From positions 295,565 to 359,564 of the forward strand of contig VXAI01000117.1 of the NCBI GenBank assembly GCA_013399305.1: DNA of 64,000 nt, read 5' to 3'. Every line of letters begins with the position of its first letter. Position 1 is the stretch's first letter. The stretch is from Rostratula benghalensis (taxonomy: Eukaryota; Chordata; Aves; Charadriiformes; Rostratulidae). Both the position numbers and the translations under genes were made by a program. A model generated the notes under the pieces. The model was given only the letters and a program-made list of their open reading frames with translations. It was not told the origin of the DNA and did no database searches. Positions 48,541 through 59,606 of the stretch are shown here, piece after piece.

Positions 48541-49784
48541 TAAGTTGTCTAACTGTAATGCTTTTTATAAGCCATGGTATCTCCTCCTACTTTGTGTGTG
48601 TTTCAAAAAAACCTCTTGACCTTGGGTGCATAAAGCAATGCAGTACCAAGTAAACATGCCTCCATGTAACAGAACCTTACTTTGGTTATAGTGCTCCTCA
48701 GTTTTAATTAAAGTGCTCAGACACCGATTAACAGTCCCGTGCACCTTAATCTAAACCAATGTCAATGTTCAAACAAAACTGGTATTTGGAAAATTAGTGA
48801 GATGGGATATTTTTTTGTTATGTTCTGATTGAAGTTAGGACTAAAGTGAGTGTGTAGTTGATAGGCTGGGGCTGTGTCCTGTTGTGGGGACACAGGTATT
48901 GTCTTCCACAACCAGCTATGCTTGTGGGAAAGGTTATCTCCACTCATCTGCTGCCTTCCTTCCCACCTTTGCGGGGGATCAGCAAATGCCCAGCCCTATA
49001 TATATCCTGGTTTTTTGAAAAGGGGAAAATAGCTCTGTCAATGTGCTTGACTCTTCTGACTTCAGAAATGAGATTGCTAGCTAGGCTAGTCACAGATCTT
49101 CCTGGTACAATCACACATTGCACTTCATAAGGCTGAAAAGAAAGAGTGGGCACAGAAGAACGGGAGAAGAAAGCAAATTCTCCTGCTTGCTTTTTCTCTC
49201 GCTACGGAGTTCTAATTGCACACATACCTTTCTCTTTCTTTGACTGTGCCTCTCCCAAATGCCTTCCTAGTCTTGTAGAACAAGGAGCTCCTCTTCAAAG
49301 TGTCAGGCAAATGCACCAGTCCCATGTTTGTAGCCTGAGAGACGAGCAGCTGTCTGGTTGGAAATTTGGCTGGCTTCTGCCCAACCACCTTGTCCCTAAG
49401 AAACTTATGTCTAGACTAGCAAATGGTCTTGCCATCTTACTCTGGGTCCTAAGCCAGTACTGAGTTTGTCTCCTGCGAGCAAATTGGTTTTCTGTATAGG
49501 GGAAGCATAAAACTGGGTGGCAAAACTGTGTGGAGCTTGCCATATGTGACACGGTGGGATTTGCTCTAACCATCTTCTCAACAGTATCTTTGAGATGCGA
49601 CATTTAAAGTCACCCTCTAGCATGCTGGAAATACAGTACTATTACTGGAAAATATAGAAAATAGGGACATTTCTTTTTATATTCTTTATGGGTGAGGGAA
49701 ATGTTTTGCTTCAGCTTAGAGCTTTTTTTTTTTTTTTTTAGCCATGCAGAAAAACAGGCTTGTGAGACCAATAGGAATTCATGA

Positions 49785-49827
49785 GATCATAGAATCATAG
49801 AATGTGTTGGGTTGGAAAGGACCTTAA
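49785..49827 (-). mobile_element. CR1 3'-terminal scrap, minus orientation
   Basis: The segment gatcatagaatcatagaat... followed by gttgggttggaaaggacctt is the reverse complement of the usual CR1 3' end with two octamer-type repeats. Only about 43 bases remain before sense-oriented CR1 sequence takes over. Confidence 0.8.
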
Positions 49828-50350
49828 TCTCCTGTACTCAGCACTGGTGAGGCCACTTCTCAAGTACTGTGTCCAGTTTTGGGTCCCTTACCACAAAAAG
49901 ACATTGAGATGCTGGAGCAGCTCCAGAGAAGGGCAACAAAGCTGGTGAGGGGTCTGGAGAATAAGCCTTTTGAGGAGAGGTTGAAGGAGCTGGGGCTGTT
50001 CAGCCTGGAGAAGAGGAGGCTGAGGGGAGACCTTATCAGTCTCTACCACTACCTAAAAGGAGGTTGTAGAGAGGCAGACATCAGTCTCTTCTCCCAAGTC
50101 GCAGGTGACAGGACAAGAGGAAATGGCCTTAAGTTGCACCAGGGGAGGTTCAGGTTGGATATTATGAAATTTTTTTACATGGAAAGGGTTACTAAGCCTT
50201 GGAATGGGCTGCCCAGGGAAGTGGAGAAGTGGTTGAGGCACCATCCCTGGAGATATTTAAAAGGTGGGTTGTGACATGGTTTAGTGGCATTTTTTATCAG
50301 TTAGGTTGATCTTAAAGGTCCTTTCCAAATTAGACAATGCTATGATTCTA
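49828..50350 (+). mobile_element. CR1 LINE fragment reaching the 3' terminus
   Basis: A nearly open frame from 49879 to 50274 encodes CR1 reverse-transcriptase C-terminal sequence ([48 protein letters not shown]). The 3' UTR follows and ends in aatgctatgattcta, the standard CR1 terminus. It is 5'-truncated like most CR1 copies and is relatively intact among those in this window. Confidence 0.92.
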
Positions 50351-52671
50351 AAGGCCATCTAGAGTCTAACACACACACATGCAGTAAGCAAGAACATACA
50401 ATAATTTTGTAAGTTTCATGAAAACAGCTGACCTGGAATCCCATGAATAAGGGAGGAAAAAATAAACTGTGGGATTTCAAGTTACACTTTACTCTAATTT
50501 TTATGTTGGGTGAAGATGGGGAGTTGGAAGGAGCAGGAGAAGGATTTGTTTCCGAATATCTCAAAGGAACATTGTTGGAAGCTTGCCACATCTTAGGTAT
50601 TGATATAAATATATTGGGAAAGGCAGGAAATTGGACTTTATTCACTTCAGTGATTGAGAGTGATTATTTTTTTTTTCTTCCATGAAAAAATAAGGTGTGT
50701 TATCAGTCTGTAGATGCGTAAAAGAGAGAGCTACCATTTCTGCCCTTGGTTGGGCCTTTCTTCCGAAATTGTTGCTACTATATTTTATATTTTTAAGCTT
50801 GTAACAAAATTTAGTAACTCTTTTTAAATAACTGTGAAAGAAACTACTCACTCGGAGCCAGACATTCTTGCAATCTGATTCTGTAAAAAGCTGTCTGATG
50901 TGTGAGAAAAATTGATAAGAGGTAGTTTCCGCTAACTGGTACACTGTGGCTACCAGTAGCTGAAGCAAGTGGCCCAATAATGAGCATCACAGTAGAGACC
51001 AAGTCATTGAAAGAAACTTCCAAATGTTTTTTGGTTTTGTTTTTTTTTCAGTGGTTGTGGCATTAATAAGCCATTGCTACAAGAGACCCTGTAGAAACAT
51101 ATTGTTTGATGGCTAACGTTAGGGGCACTTGTCTTCAGGAAGACGAGCCCTTCCTCCTAGACAAAGACGAGCCACTGGGTATGTTTTTCTACAAGATAGT
51201 AACAGCAGATCACTGTTTGGGCCTGAACTGGTACTTCTGCTGGGGAAGGGGACTGTTGTGACAGTGACAGAATTTGTCCCTGTAAAAAAACAACCAAACA
51301 AACAACCAAAACCCAGTAGAAACATGCTATGATGTACTAGTGTTGTGCAAATTTTGCAACTTTGCTGTTGTACAGGGGCTCCAGGACAGGACTCCACTGA
51401 ATGGAATGAGCAGAATCTGGTTCTTCTTTGATGATAAGAAGTTATTCTGATCCCTGGAGTCTGAGCATTTTAAAGTATACATGAAGAACAACTGTTTTCT
51501 GGTCAGGACTCAACCTTGGCACAGTTGCCTTTTCCTGTCCAGTTTAATACCAATTATTCTACCGAATGGTCTTTCAAGTACTTTCTGTGATCTCTGTTTG
51601 AAAGAGCTTTGTGATTCCTGCACCTTAATCTTTCAGAGTGATCCCCATCCAAGTACAAAATAGACCCAGAATGGTCAAGCTTTGAGCCTGGGTGTAATCA
51701 GATGCCAGACGTCTGCTCATAGCAAAGTGTGCCTCATCAGGCTTGCAAGGCTGCTTCCGTCAAGAGCGGTTACTTGGTATCTTATCACTGGCTTCTTTAG
51801 ATCATGTCCTCCCACCATAAAAATGCACCTTCCCTATATATTTGGATTAGGGGAGTAGTTCTAAACCTGCAGCTGAGGCCTATTCTGTTTTAAAGGCATG
51901 CTAGCTCTACAGCATCTATAGGAGAAGCTTATTCTGGGCAAACACATAGTTCAGTCTCTTTTCTTCTTGCTGCCTATCGTCAGATTTAGACAAAGCCAAA
52001 GGAGTTCCTGGGAATAAATGAAGCTTCATTCCTTGTCATGAACTGCAGAAATGTAATTAAGGTTTCTGTACCATTGGTTGAAAACTTTCTTGGTTTGAAT
52101 TAACAAATAAATAACCCAAGAATGGAGCATGTGGAGGTCAAGGCAAGCACAGTTTTCTCGAAAAATAACCAGCTCTTTGACGTGCTCTATAATTATGTCT
52201 GTAAAAGAGAAGTAGCAGAGTCTGAAAAAGTAACTGGAAATGTAATGTCAGCTCTCAGAACCAAGAGCCTTATTCACACTAACCAACTTTATTGGACCTG
52301 TCCCCAGTGACTTCCATGTGCTCTAGGTCAAGTTCACTGATAATAGAAACAAGTGACTAAGGATTTACTTTACTGTACATGTTGATTTTCAGCCTCATTC
52401 TGTACCACAGAACCATGTAGGAATTTTGCTAATTCTTCCTTGATTGGATCTTTAAAATGTTATTAATTTTTGCCAGCAATACAAATTTGAAACACAGAAG
52501 GAAAAAAAAAAAAAAGGCTTTGTTAGACCATTTAGACCATTAGGAAGTGCTGAGTCAGTGTTCTTTCAAAGGCCTGGCTTTCTCAGCTCTCCAAAACCAG
52601 AAGAGAGCATATACATGAGAAAGAGGAAATAAGGAAATAGGGAAGTTTGAAACTGCTATTTATAAGAAAGA

Positions 52672-52835
52672 TTTCTTTTCTTTTTTCCTTTTCCTCTTTC
52701 TTTTTCTCTTTCTTTTTTCGTTTTCCTCCATCTTTTCTTTTCCTTTTTTCTTTTTTCNTTTCTTTTCTTTTTTTCCCTTTCTTTTCTTTTTCCTCTATTA
52801 TTTTCTCTTTTTTTCTTTCTTTTTTTTTTCTTTTT
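52672..52835 (+). repeat. Long C/T (pyrimidine) tract with one N
   Basis: About 165 bases of almost pure T and C (TTTTC- and TTTCC-like units) with a single undetermined base at 52758. Only scattered purines interrupt it. Confidence 0.92.
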
Positions 52836-52906
52836 ACACAGAGTATGAAATTAAATAATTTAAACAGTTGCTACCACTACTGAATTTGAGTCCTGATATT
52901 GGTGCT

Positions 52907-53158
52907 GAACAAGAGGACAAGAGGAAACAGGCACAAACTTGTACGTAAGAGGTTCCATCTAAACATGAGGAGGAACTTCTTCACTCTGAGGGTGGCAGAG
53001 CACTGGAACAGGCTGCCCAGAGAGGTGGTGGAGTCTCCATCTCTGGAGACATTCCAAATCCACCTGGACAAGTTCCTGTGCAGCCTGCTATAGGAAGACC
53101 TGCTTTGGCAGAGGGGTTGGACTAGATGATGTCCAGAGGTCACTTCCAACCCTATAAC
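52907..53158 (+). mobile_element. CR1 LINE 3' fragment (sense half of an inverted pair)
   Basis: Translates in parts as CR1 ORF2 C-terminus (KRFHLNMRRNFFTLRVAEHW then NRLPREVVESPSLETFQIHL). It continues into the 3' UTR motifs ggactagatgatgtccagagg and cacttccaaccct. It abuts an antisense CR1 piece at about 53159. Confidence 0.92.
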
Positions 53159-53300
53159 CTGTCCAGGCGGGTTTTGAATATCTCCAGAGAAGGAGACTCC
53201 ACAACCTCTCTGGGCAGACTGCTCCAGTGTTCCGTCACCCCACCATGAAGAAGATTTTTCTCATATTTAAGTGGAACCTCCTATGTTGCAGCTTGCTTGT
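53159..53300 (-). mobile_element. CR1 LINE fragment (antisense half of an inverted pair)
   Basis: The reverse complement matches the same ORF2 region as the preceding sense copy: about 80% by eye over about 121 bases (53161-53281 against 52948-53069). It lacks the 3' UTR. Confidence 0.9.
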
Positions 53301-53711
53301 TATTGGAGAATATGTGCTAAAGCAGTTTTACTGGTTGACTAAAGCTTTGGCTGTTCACAGAATGACATGTAAGATGACAGATGCCTCTTTTCTGGAATAT
53401 GAACTGATTTGAGACATTATAGGGTGAAATTGTGTGTAAGGAAAAGACCTAAGTATGAATCTTCTTTCTTCATGTCTCATTTTTGTGACATAGATATAAG
53501 AGAGAAACTAGACCATTAACCACGTTTTCAGAAATGCTTAGCTCCTTTCTCTCATTAGGTAATGCTGAATTTGCATGGGCAGTTATGCGAGTGGTGAATA
53601 AGTAGAAGTCAGTGCTCGTATTGATTTCAGTCAGATTATTTAAGGGCTTAAAATTATGACTGATTTAAGCGCTAAAATGTGTTTCAAGCACTTGGCTCTT
53701 TTTAGGACTGA

Positions 53712-53978
<267 letters not shown>

Positions 53979-54416
53979 AAAAGATGGGGGGAAAAAAAGT
54001 ACTTTACAGAAATTGAAACCCAGCATATGTAATGGGAAGAGTTTTTTTGGTGAACAGGAGTAACTCTAAAACCGGGGTGGGTAGAAGGGAGGTGCAAGAC
54101 AGTGTAAGAAATCCTTCTTACGTATCCCACCTGTTTTTAAGTTTAAGGGCGAACTTGTTCGGTAGAATACACGAGGAGAAGTTCTGAAAGCCTTGATTAG
54201 TCTGAATGAACAGGACCTGTGGGAATTGTGGAATAAGGCCATGATCCAGTGAAGCACTTCGGTCATTTCAAACCACCCCATGCTTAGTTTTGAAAAGTGC
54301 TTTGCTGGATGAGGGCTTGAGCTGGCCCAAACAAACATCTTGTTCATAGAGGTTAAAAATGTTTTCTGGACCAGTGTAATACAAAAGACTAATAAATGTT
54401 TTAAATAATACTGCCT
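53979..54416 (+). other. POLR3B: POLR3B 3' UTR
   Basis: The untranslated region runs from the TGA to a predicted cleavage site about 20 bases after the AATAAA at 54391, giving a UTR of about 440 bases. It contains no recognisable repeat. The exact cleavage position cannot be fixed without transcript reads. Confidence 0.75.
54391..54396 (+). terminator. POLR3B: POLR3B polyadenylation signal
   Basis: A canonical AATAAA lies 413 bases after the stop codon. It is followed at about 54417-54447 by a GU-rich stretch (tgtgtgctg, ggttgtgtaag), the expected downstream element. It is the first canonical signal after the stop. Confidence 0.82.
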
Positions 54417-57400
54417 GAATGTGTGCTGATGGTTGTGTAAGGGTGGTAAAGCTTTCTTATAATGTCTAAACCATTTTCCTATTCCTAAGGCATTTTGTTA
54501 AAGCGTTAAAATTTTGTTAAGTAGTGTTGGGCTTAGAGAGATGAAACTACTTTATCGAGAACTTGAAATGAGACATTTTGAGGGGGATTTTAATATGCAG
54601 ATGTATTTATGTAGAAGCAATAGTGCGATTATACACTCAAATTGCTTTAACCTAAAGGTATGCAGCTTCCATGAAGTTCAAGGGAGGTGACTTGTATCAG
54701 CAAGTGCATGATACAGCTTACATGTATTCATTCAATTCCTACTGAGTTTAGTAGATTTAAAATACATTGGCCAAAGCCCTGAAAAGACGGGCTGCAAACA
54801 CTAGGTACTGATGTATGCTATGCTGTCCTAAGACTTCAGAACTTTTTTTTAAAGTTCTTTGTTTCAAAGAACAAAATAAAAAGAACTGTGAAGAACAACA
54901 AATCCTCTACTTGACAGTGAAGTAGGTTTGAATGACCTGAAAGGATGTTGAAAGGGAAGAGATGATTTTTTTCCTGAGAACTGAGGCCTGAAATGAAAGC
55001 ACTGGATGAAGAAACTCTAAACTCACTGAGCACTTACTTGTTGTATGGTTAACTTTTTAAGCAAAGAATTAGTCAAGTATGCATGTGTTCAAGTGCTTCA
55101 GAGAAATGCAACGCTCTGGATCGAGTAGGACACAGAATACTGCCTATGATCTGGAAGTCCCGAGATGCTCTTTGGCTTCTCACATGGCTGAATTGTGCAT
55201 TCTGATCCTGACACCACTCTTGGAGTCATGTTGCCACTGTTCTCTGAGCTGCTTGAGAGGCACAGATGAACATCAGCCTGAGTAGGCTTGGTTTTTAAGC
55301 TTCTGCCAAAATGCTGAAACGAGTAGTTTTGTGTCTGGGCTTACAAATCAAGTCTGAAGGGATAGGTTTTACTTTTTTTTTTTTCCTTTTTTTTTTTTTT
55401 TTTTCAATTGGACTAATGACAACACAGATGTCAACATGGCACATTTGGATTGGAAAAGCTCTTGAATCACCTCTACCAGGATCTGAACAGCTCAGGGTTA
55501 GTTACAAGAGAGCGATGTACAGCTTCAAACTGGAGGAAGAGGTTAACCAAAAACCCCGAACAAATTAGTAACCTTTGCTTTGCTCCCTGAGCTTGCAAAG
55601 CTGAGGCTCGGGTGCACCACCAGAGGGAGTGAGCCTCAAAGGCTACAGCCTGCTGGGGAGGGAAAGGGGGGGGAGTTTTGACCTGGATCAAGGAAACTAT
55701 GCTGAGGATAAGGTGTTCTTGCTAGCTAGTGTGGTCTCCAAGGTCAGATGGTCGGAGCTACAGGACATGAAAGAGTAAGCAATTTGTGCAATGACACCCA
55801 TGGAAATTTAAGCAGACACAGCAGAGATGGAGGAGGAACAAAGGAGTGGGCTCATGAGTAACCCTGTTGCGAGAACAGGTCTATGTGCAACCCTGAGGGG
55901 CAGCCTTCCAGCTAGTTCACCTCAAGCTGATGAAAGCATGGGAATGAAAGGTTTTATGAGGGTGAAGAAGATCCTCTGTGATGGCTGAAGTTTAGGAAGG
56001 AAGAGGCGGGCTTAGCAATGATGGAACGTAGAAACTAGAACATAGAATGTAGAAACTAGACAAGTCTAGCAGTGAGAGTTACCCACTCTCAACTATTCTG
56101 GTGATACCTACATCAGTTCCATTTACACATCATTGCTGTCTAACCTAAGACTGTGCAGACACTGGATGCTTATTTGAGTGCAGATCTGAGTTGAAACTCT
56201 GATTTTTACTTTTTGCCTCTCGTTAAGAGACTACCTATGTTCCATCATAATAGACACCTGCAAGTAATCTCTTGGCAGTGGAATAATTATTACAAAATTG
56301 GCAGCAGAAACAGAACAAACAGCTATGGATTCCTGGAATACTGTTGGTCAAAGTGGCTATTAAAGGAGGAAAAAATACGGTGCATGGACTGAGGAGGTAA
56401 AATACATTCTCAGACCCCCAGAGCTGTCACTCTTTTTCTCTGGTGAGCCTCATCTCTGCAGCCCTTTGAATTATCTTCCTAGCCAGCCTCTCCCCCCCAC
56501 ACTTTTTATACAGTGAATGCCTTCACAAAGAGGTCTCATGTCAGCTAACGGCTGTACTGCTGTGACTAGACTTGCCCAGATCAACCCTGCCATGACTCCT
56601 TGTCTAATTGGTGAAAGAGATATAATATTCTGAAGAAAGCTTGACAAAATTGTAAGGCTTCAACACAAGGAGCTGTGCCTGTAAACCTGCCATAAATTTT
56701 TTCATTCCATTGCAACTCCTTTATGTCTTGTATTTAATGCCCGGGAGAGGCTTTCTAGAAATTACATTCAGCATGAAGGTCACTAGCATTAGTCCCAGCT
56801 GAAATGCCAAAAACAGCCCACTTTCTGAGACAAGCTAGAGGTGTGTGCTGCCGTTGGAAGACGTATCTAGCTTCATACAGTCTAAGTCACCATTTACTTT
56901 GCAGATAAAGGATTCATTGCTCTGAAAACGTAGAAGCGGTTGCAGACCTAGAGTTCAGCAATCAAGTCTATTATTTTGCTGCAAAACAAAGACATTAAGT
57001 AAAAGCTACCCCTTTCAAACACTAGACATGTCCAGCTCCACTGTTCTGTTGTGAGAAACAGAATCAAGCTGGGGCTGGGCTGCAGGATGCTGTGGGGCAG
57101 AGAAGAGCACAGCAGGGTCTTTTAGCCAGTTCTGGAACTGTGGGCAAGGTAAGACACTTGTTTGGAGTTTGGAGAACAACAGCTTCACTTTGAGTCATTT
57201 ACATAACCTTTACAAGTTTTTTTTACTTTTTTTTTTTTTAAGGTAAATGTTTCCAAACATAGATACTAGAAAACTAAACAATAAAGAAAAATGAAACCAG
57301 GCCGGCCAATTTTGCCATTCAAAGAAGATATAATATGAAATATAGGCATATGGAGATTTAATAATTTTAAGATGTGGAAAGTAAAGAGCTCCCCCTAAGC

Positions 57401-58029
57401 ATAATTGGTTTTGTTTGTAAAACGTATATATCATTAAGAGGTTTGATTACAAAGAAGCTTCAATGTAAAGAGAACTTTTAATTTGTTGAACTCCCTACTT
57501 GTTGCTTAAACATGGAGGAAACCCAATGGAAAACATAAAACCATGATAATAAGAAATAACTATGTGTCTTTTATTTGGTTTTCTGGTGGCAAAAAGTATC
57601 TGTGAAACCATGGGAATATATAATAAATAAAAGCCTAGAAAGACTGAAGACTATTTCATTGGTTAGTGATAACCAGTGGCAAACTAATAATTAGTGCTGC
57701 ACATTGGAAAATGGGCTTGCAACTCCTGCTTGGAACACACTTGTGAAGTCTGATGGTAAGAATAACTAGGAATCACTACAAATTGTCCTGCTGCAAAACC
57801 AAACTAGATAGGCTGAAAACATGCCTGTTTTTCAGACTTTCTCTGTGTCAAGGCTCTTGAGGGCTAGGATGGCCCTAGTGTGATGGAAGACTAGCCCTGA
57901 AATGACCTCCCTGGTTTACAGCCTTGCCACAGTGACCCACAGGAGCAGTGTGGGGAGCCCCTCAGCCATGTCCCAGCCCAAGTGTCTGAGGCCTGTGGCA
58001 CAGAGCTGGCTCAGCGCTGCGAGAGGCCC

Positions 58030-58057
58030 CTCCAGCCGGCCTCTCCTCCGGCTGGAG
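58030..58057. repeat. GC-rich inverted repeat (10-bp perfect arms, 8-base loop)
   Basis: CTCCAGCCGG (58030-58039) and CCGGCTGGAG (58048-58057) are exact complements around cctctcct. Confidence 0.93.
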
Positions 58058-58065
58058 CTGAGGAT

Positions 58066-58245
58066 TGTTTTACAGCCCATTGCCAATTCAGCGGGGCCAT
58101 GGGGCACTTGATGAATTCCCTCCTCCGAAGAGGACGTGACTTGCCCAGGGCCACAGAAAGACTGTGCCAGAACTGGGATCAGGACTCTGCAGTCCCCAGG
58201 TGCCAGACACGTGCTTGCCTTAAAACTGAGCACTTCATCAAACCG
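58066..58245 (-). mobile_element. Ancient MIR/CORE-SINE-like fragment
   Basis: The order tttacag ... gacttgcccagggccaca ... gaactgggatcaggactctg matches the reverse complement of the conserved tRNA-derived and core part of MIR-type SINEs, where gctgtgtgaccttgggcaagt is the familiar sense motif. It is strongly diverged, as expected for an amniote-wide relic. The family name is uncertain. Confidence 0.5.
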
Positions 58246-59159
58246 TAAAATCCAGCCAGATGGTGACTCTTTGCTATTATCTGGACCGGTGCTGGGAGGC
58301 TTAATGTGTGCAAGGCACGGTGAAGATCTGGATTCCAGTCCCTGTGTTTAAGGCTCAGAAGCCCAGAAAATGGATCCACCTTTTAGGCTTAAATGCTGCT
58401 AGAAAGTTGAACATGTCTGAACCTGAGTTCTGACGTCAGTCCATCCTGCTCATGAAGTGTTTCCATCTCAGCCTGGACCCACCAGTTTCAGTGAAGGTGT
58501 TCTTTCTCTGGGAAGGGGTAGAGAGGTGCAGCAGTAAGGACTGGCTACTTCATCAACCTTACACTGCTGTGTATATGTGGCCTTAGTCAGATTCTCTTCT
58601 TCCAGGTAGCAAAGACTGCATGAATTGGCCAGTGGATCCGTCCTGCCTCTCAGCAATTCTCTAAGAACTCACTGTATGGATCCAGGGGGCAAATGCATCC
58701 TCTCTGCCTTCTGTACATCCCAGAACATTAAGAGCTATCAGTTAAACTCTCCAAACCCAAGTCAGAGCCAATACAAAGTTTTTTGCAGTTGGAATTTTTA
58801 AAAAGTGGTTTTATTTCCGTCTCAAAGTCAACTGTGAAGATTTCTGCTGGATACCCTGTGAATAGACTTGAGCTTTTGTTCCATCTTCTGAAAAATCCTT
58901 CCAGGACTGTGAGCAGCCCATTGCTCTTTGCCTCTTGCTCCTGGATTGGGGAAAGCCACAACCAAACAACTTTATATTTCTCCTAATTACAGTTGCCCCT
59001 TTATTTGTGTATTTCCTGAGGCAGGTACCTCTGAGGTGGTTCCAATGACCATTTATTTCTTCCAATAGCTTCATTGTGCGTGTCCTTGTCCCATCCTCCC
59101 AGCCAGTATATAAACAGCATGTTAGCTCCAAATCAAAAGCAATTCCCTGCTGCTAACTG

Positions 59160-59262
59160 CAGCGGAGCCTTTGTCTTTCATTAGCATGAGTTTTGGGGAG
59201 CTACTTGACCTATGCATGTGCTTTACCATTCGAGGCGGTGCATGGTAGCTATTGGCTACGCA
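59160..59262. promoter_or_regulatory. Possible regulatory block with SOX-, POU- and RFX-like motifs
   Basis: CCTTTGTC (59168-59175) lies four bases before ATTAGCAT (59180-59187, an inverted octamer-like POU site). An imperfect X-box-like inverted repeat, GTAGCTATTGGCTAC, spans 59245-59259. It lies about 3.5 kb upstream of the CpG island. Motif-only evidence. Confidence 0.2.
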
Positions 59263-59311
59263 GACTTAGCAAAAAAAACCCATTATAAACAGAAAAAATA
59301 ACTCAGAAACT

Positions 59312-59333
59312 AAAAAAAAAAAAAAAAAAAAAA
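59312..59333 (+). repeat. A22 homopolymer
   Basis: Pure A run in intergenic DNA. No retroposon body was recognised upstream of it. Confidence 0.92.
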
Positions 59334-59510
59334 GAAATCAATGTCCTAAACAGTAAAGTTCTAACTTCTTGCTAAAATTAGGTTCTAATAGTGGAAATGG
59401 TTTTCCCTTGAACTTGCAGTGAATGGCGAACTTGACCCTGTGCGTTCAGGCCTTACCCTGCCAGTCAGAGGCAGGCGCTGAAGGTGATTCTCGGTGCTCC
59501 AGGTGGATCA

Positions 59511-59606
59511 AAAGAAACTCATTATCAGTAGGTCATCTAAAAGGATATGACAACTTTGCATCCAGTTGTTCAGCAGCTTGGATGCAGTCTGGAATGGATC
59601 TTCTCT
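59511..59606 (+). repeat. Unclassified dispersed repeat, copy 1
   Basis: Begins aaagaaactcattatcag, contains aggatatgacaactttg and gcttggatgcagtctggaat, and is repeated in the same orientation at 61216-61300. I cannot assign it to a known family. Confidence 0.8.

Noticed and set aside
49879..50274. Open frame of about 130 codons that could be taken for a gene
   Set aside because: The protein is the C-terminal part of CR1 reverse transcriptase, and the copy is 5'-truncated with normal CR1 3' sequence, so it is a mobile-element relic.
49785..50350. Twin-priming inversion as the origin of the CR1 composite
   Set aside because: The inverted part duplicates the 3' terminus that is also present at the right end, whereas twin priming would invert upstream sequence.
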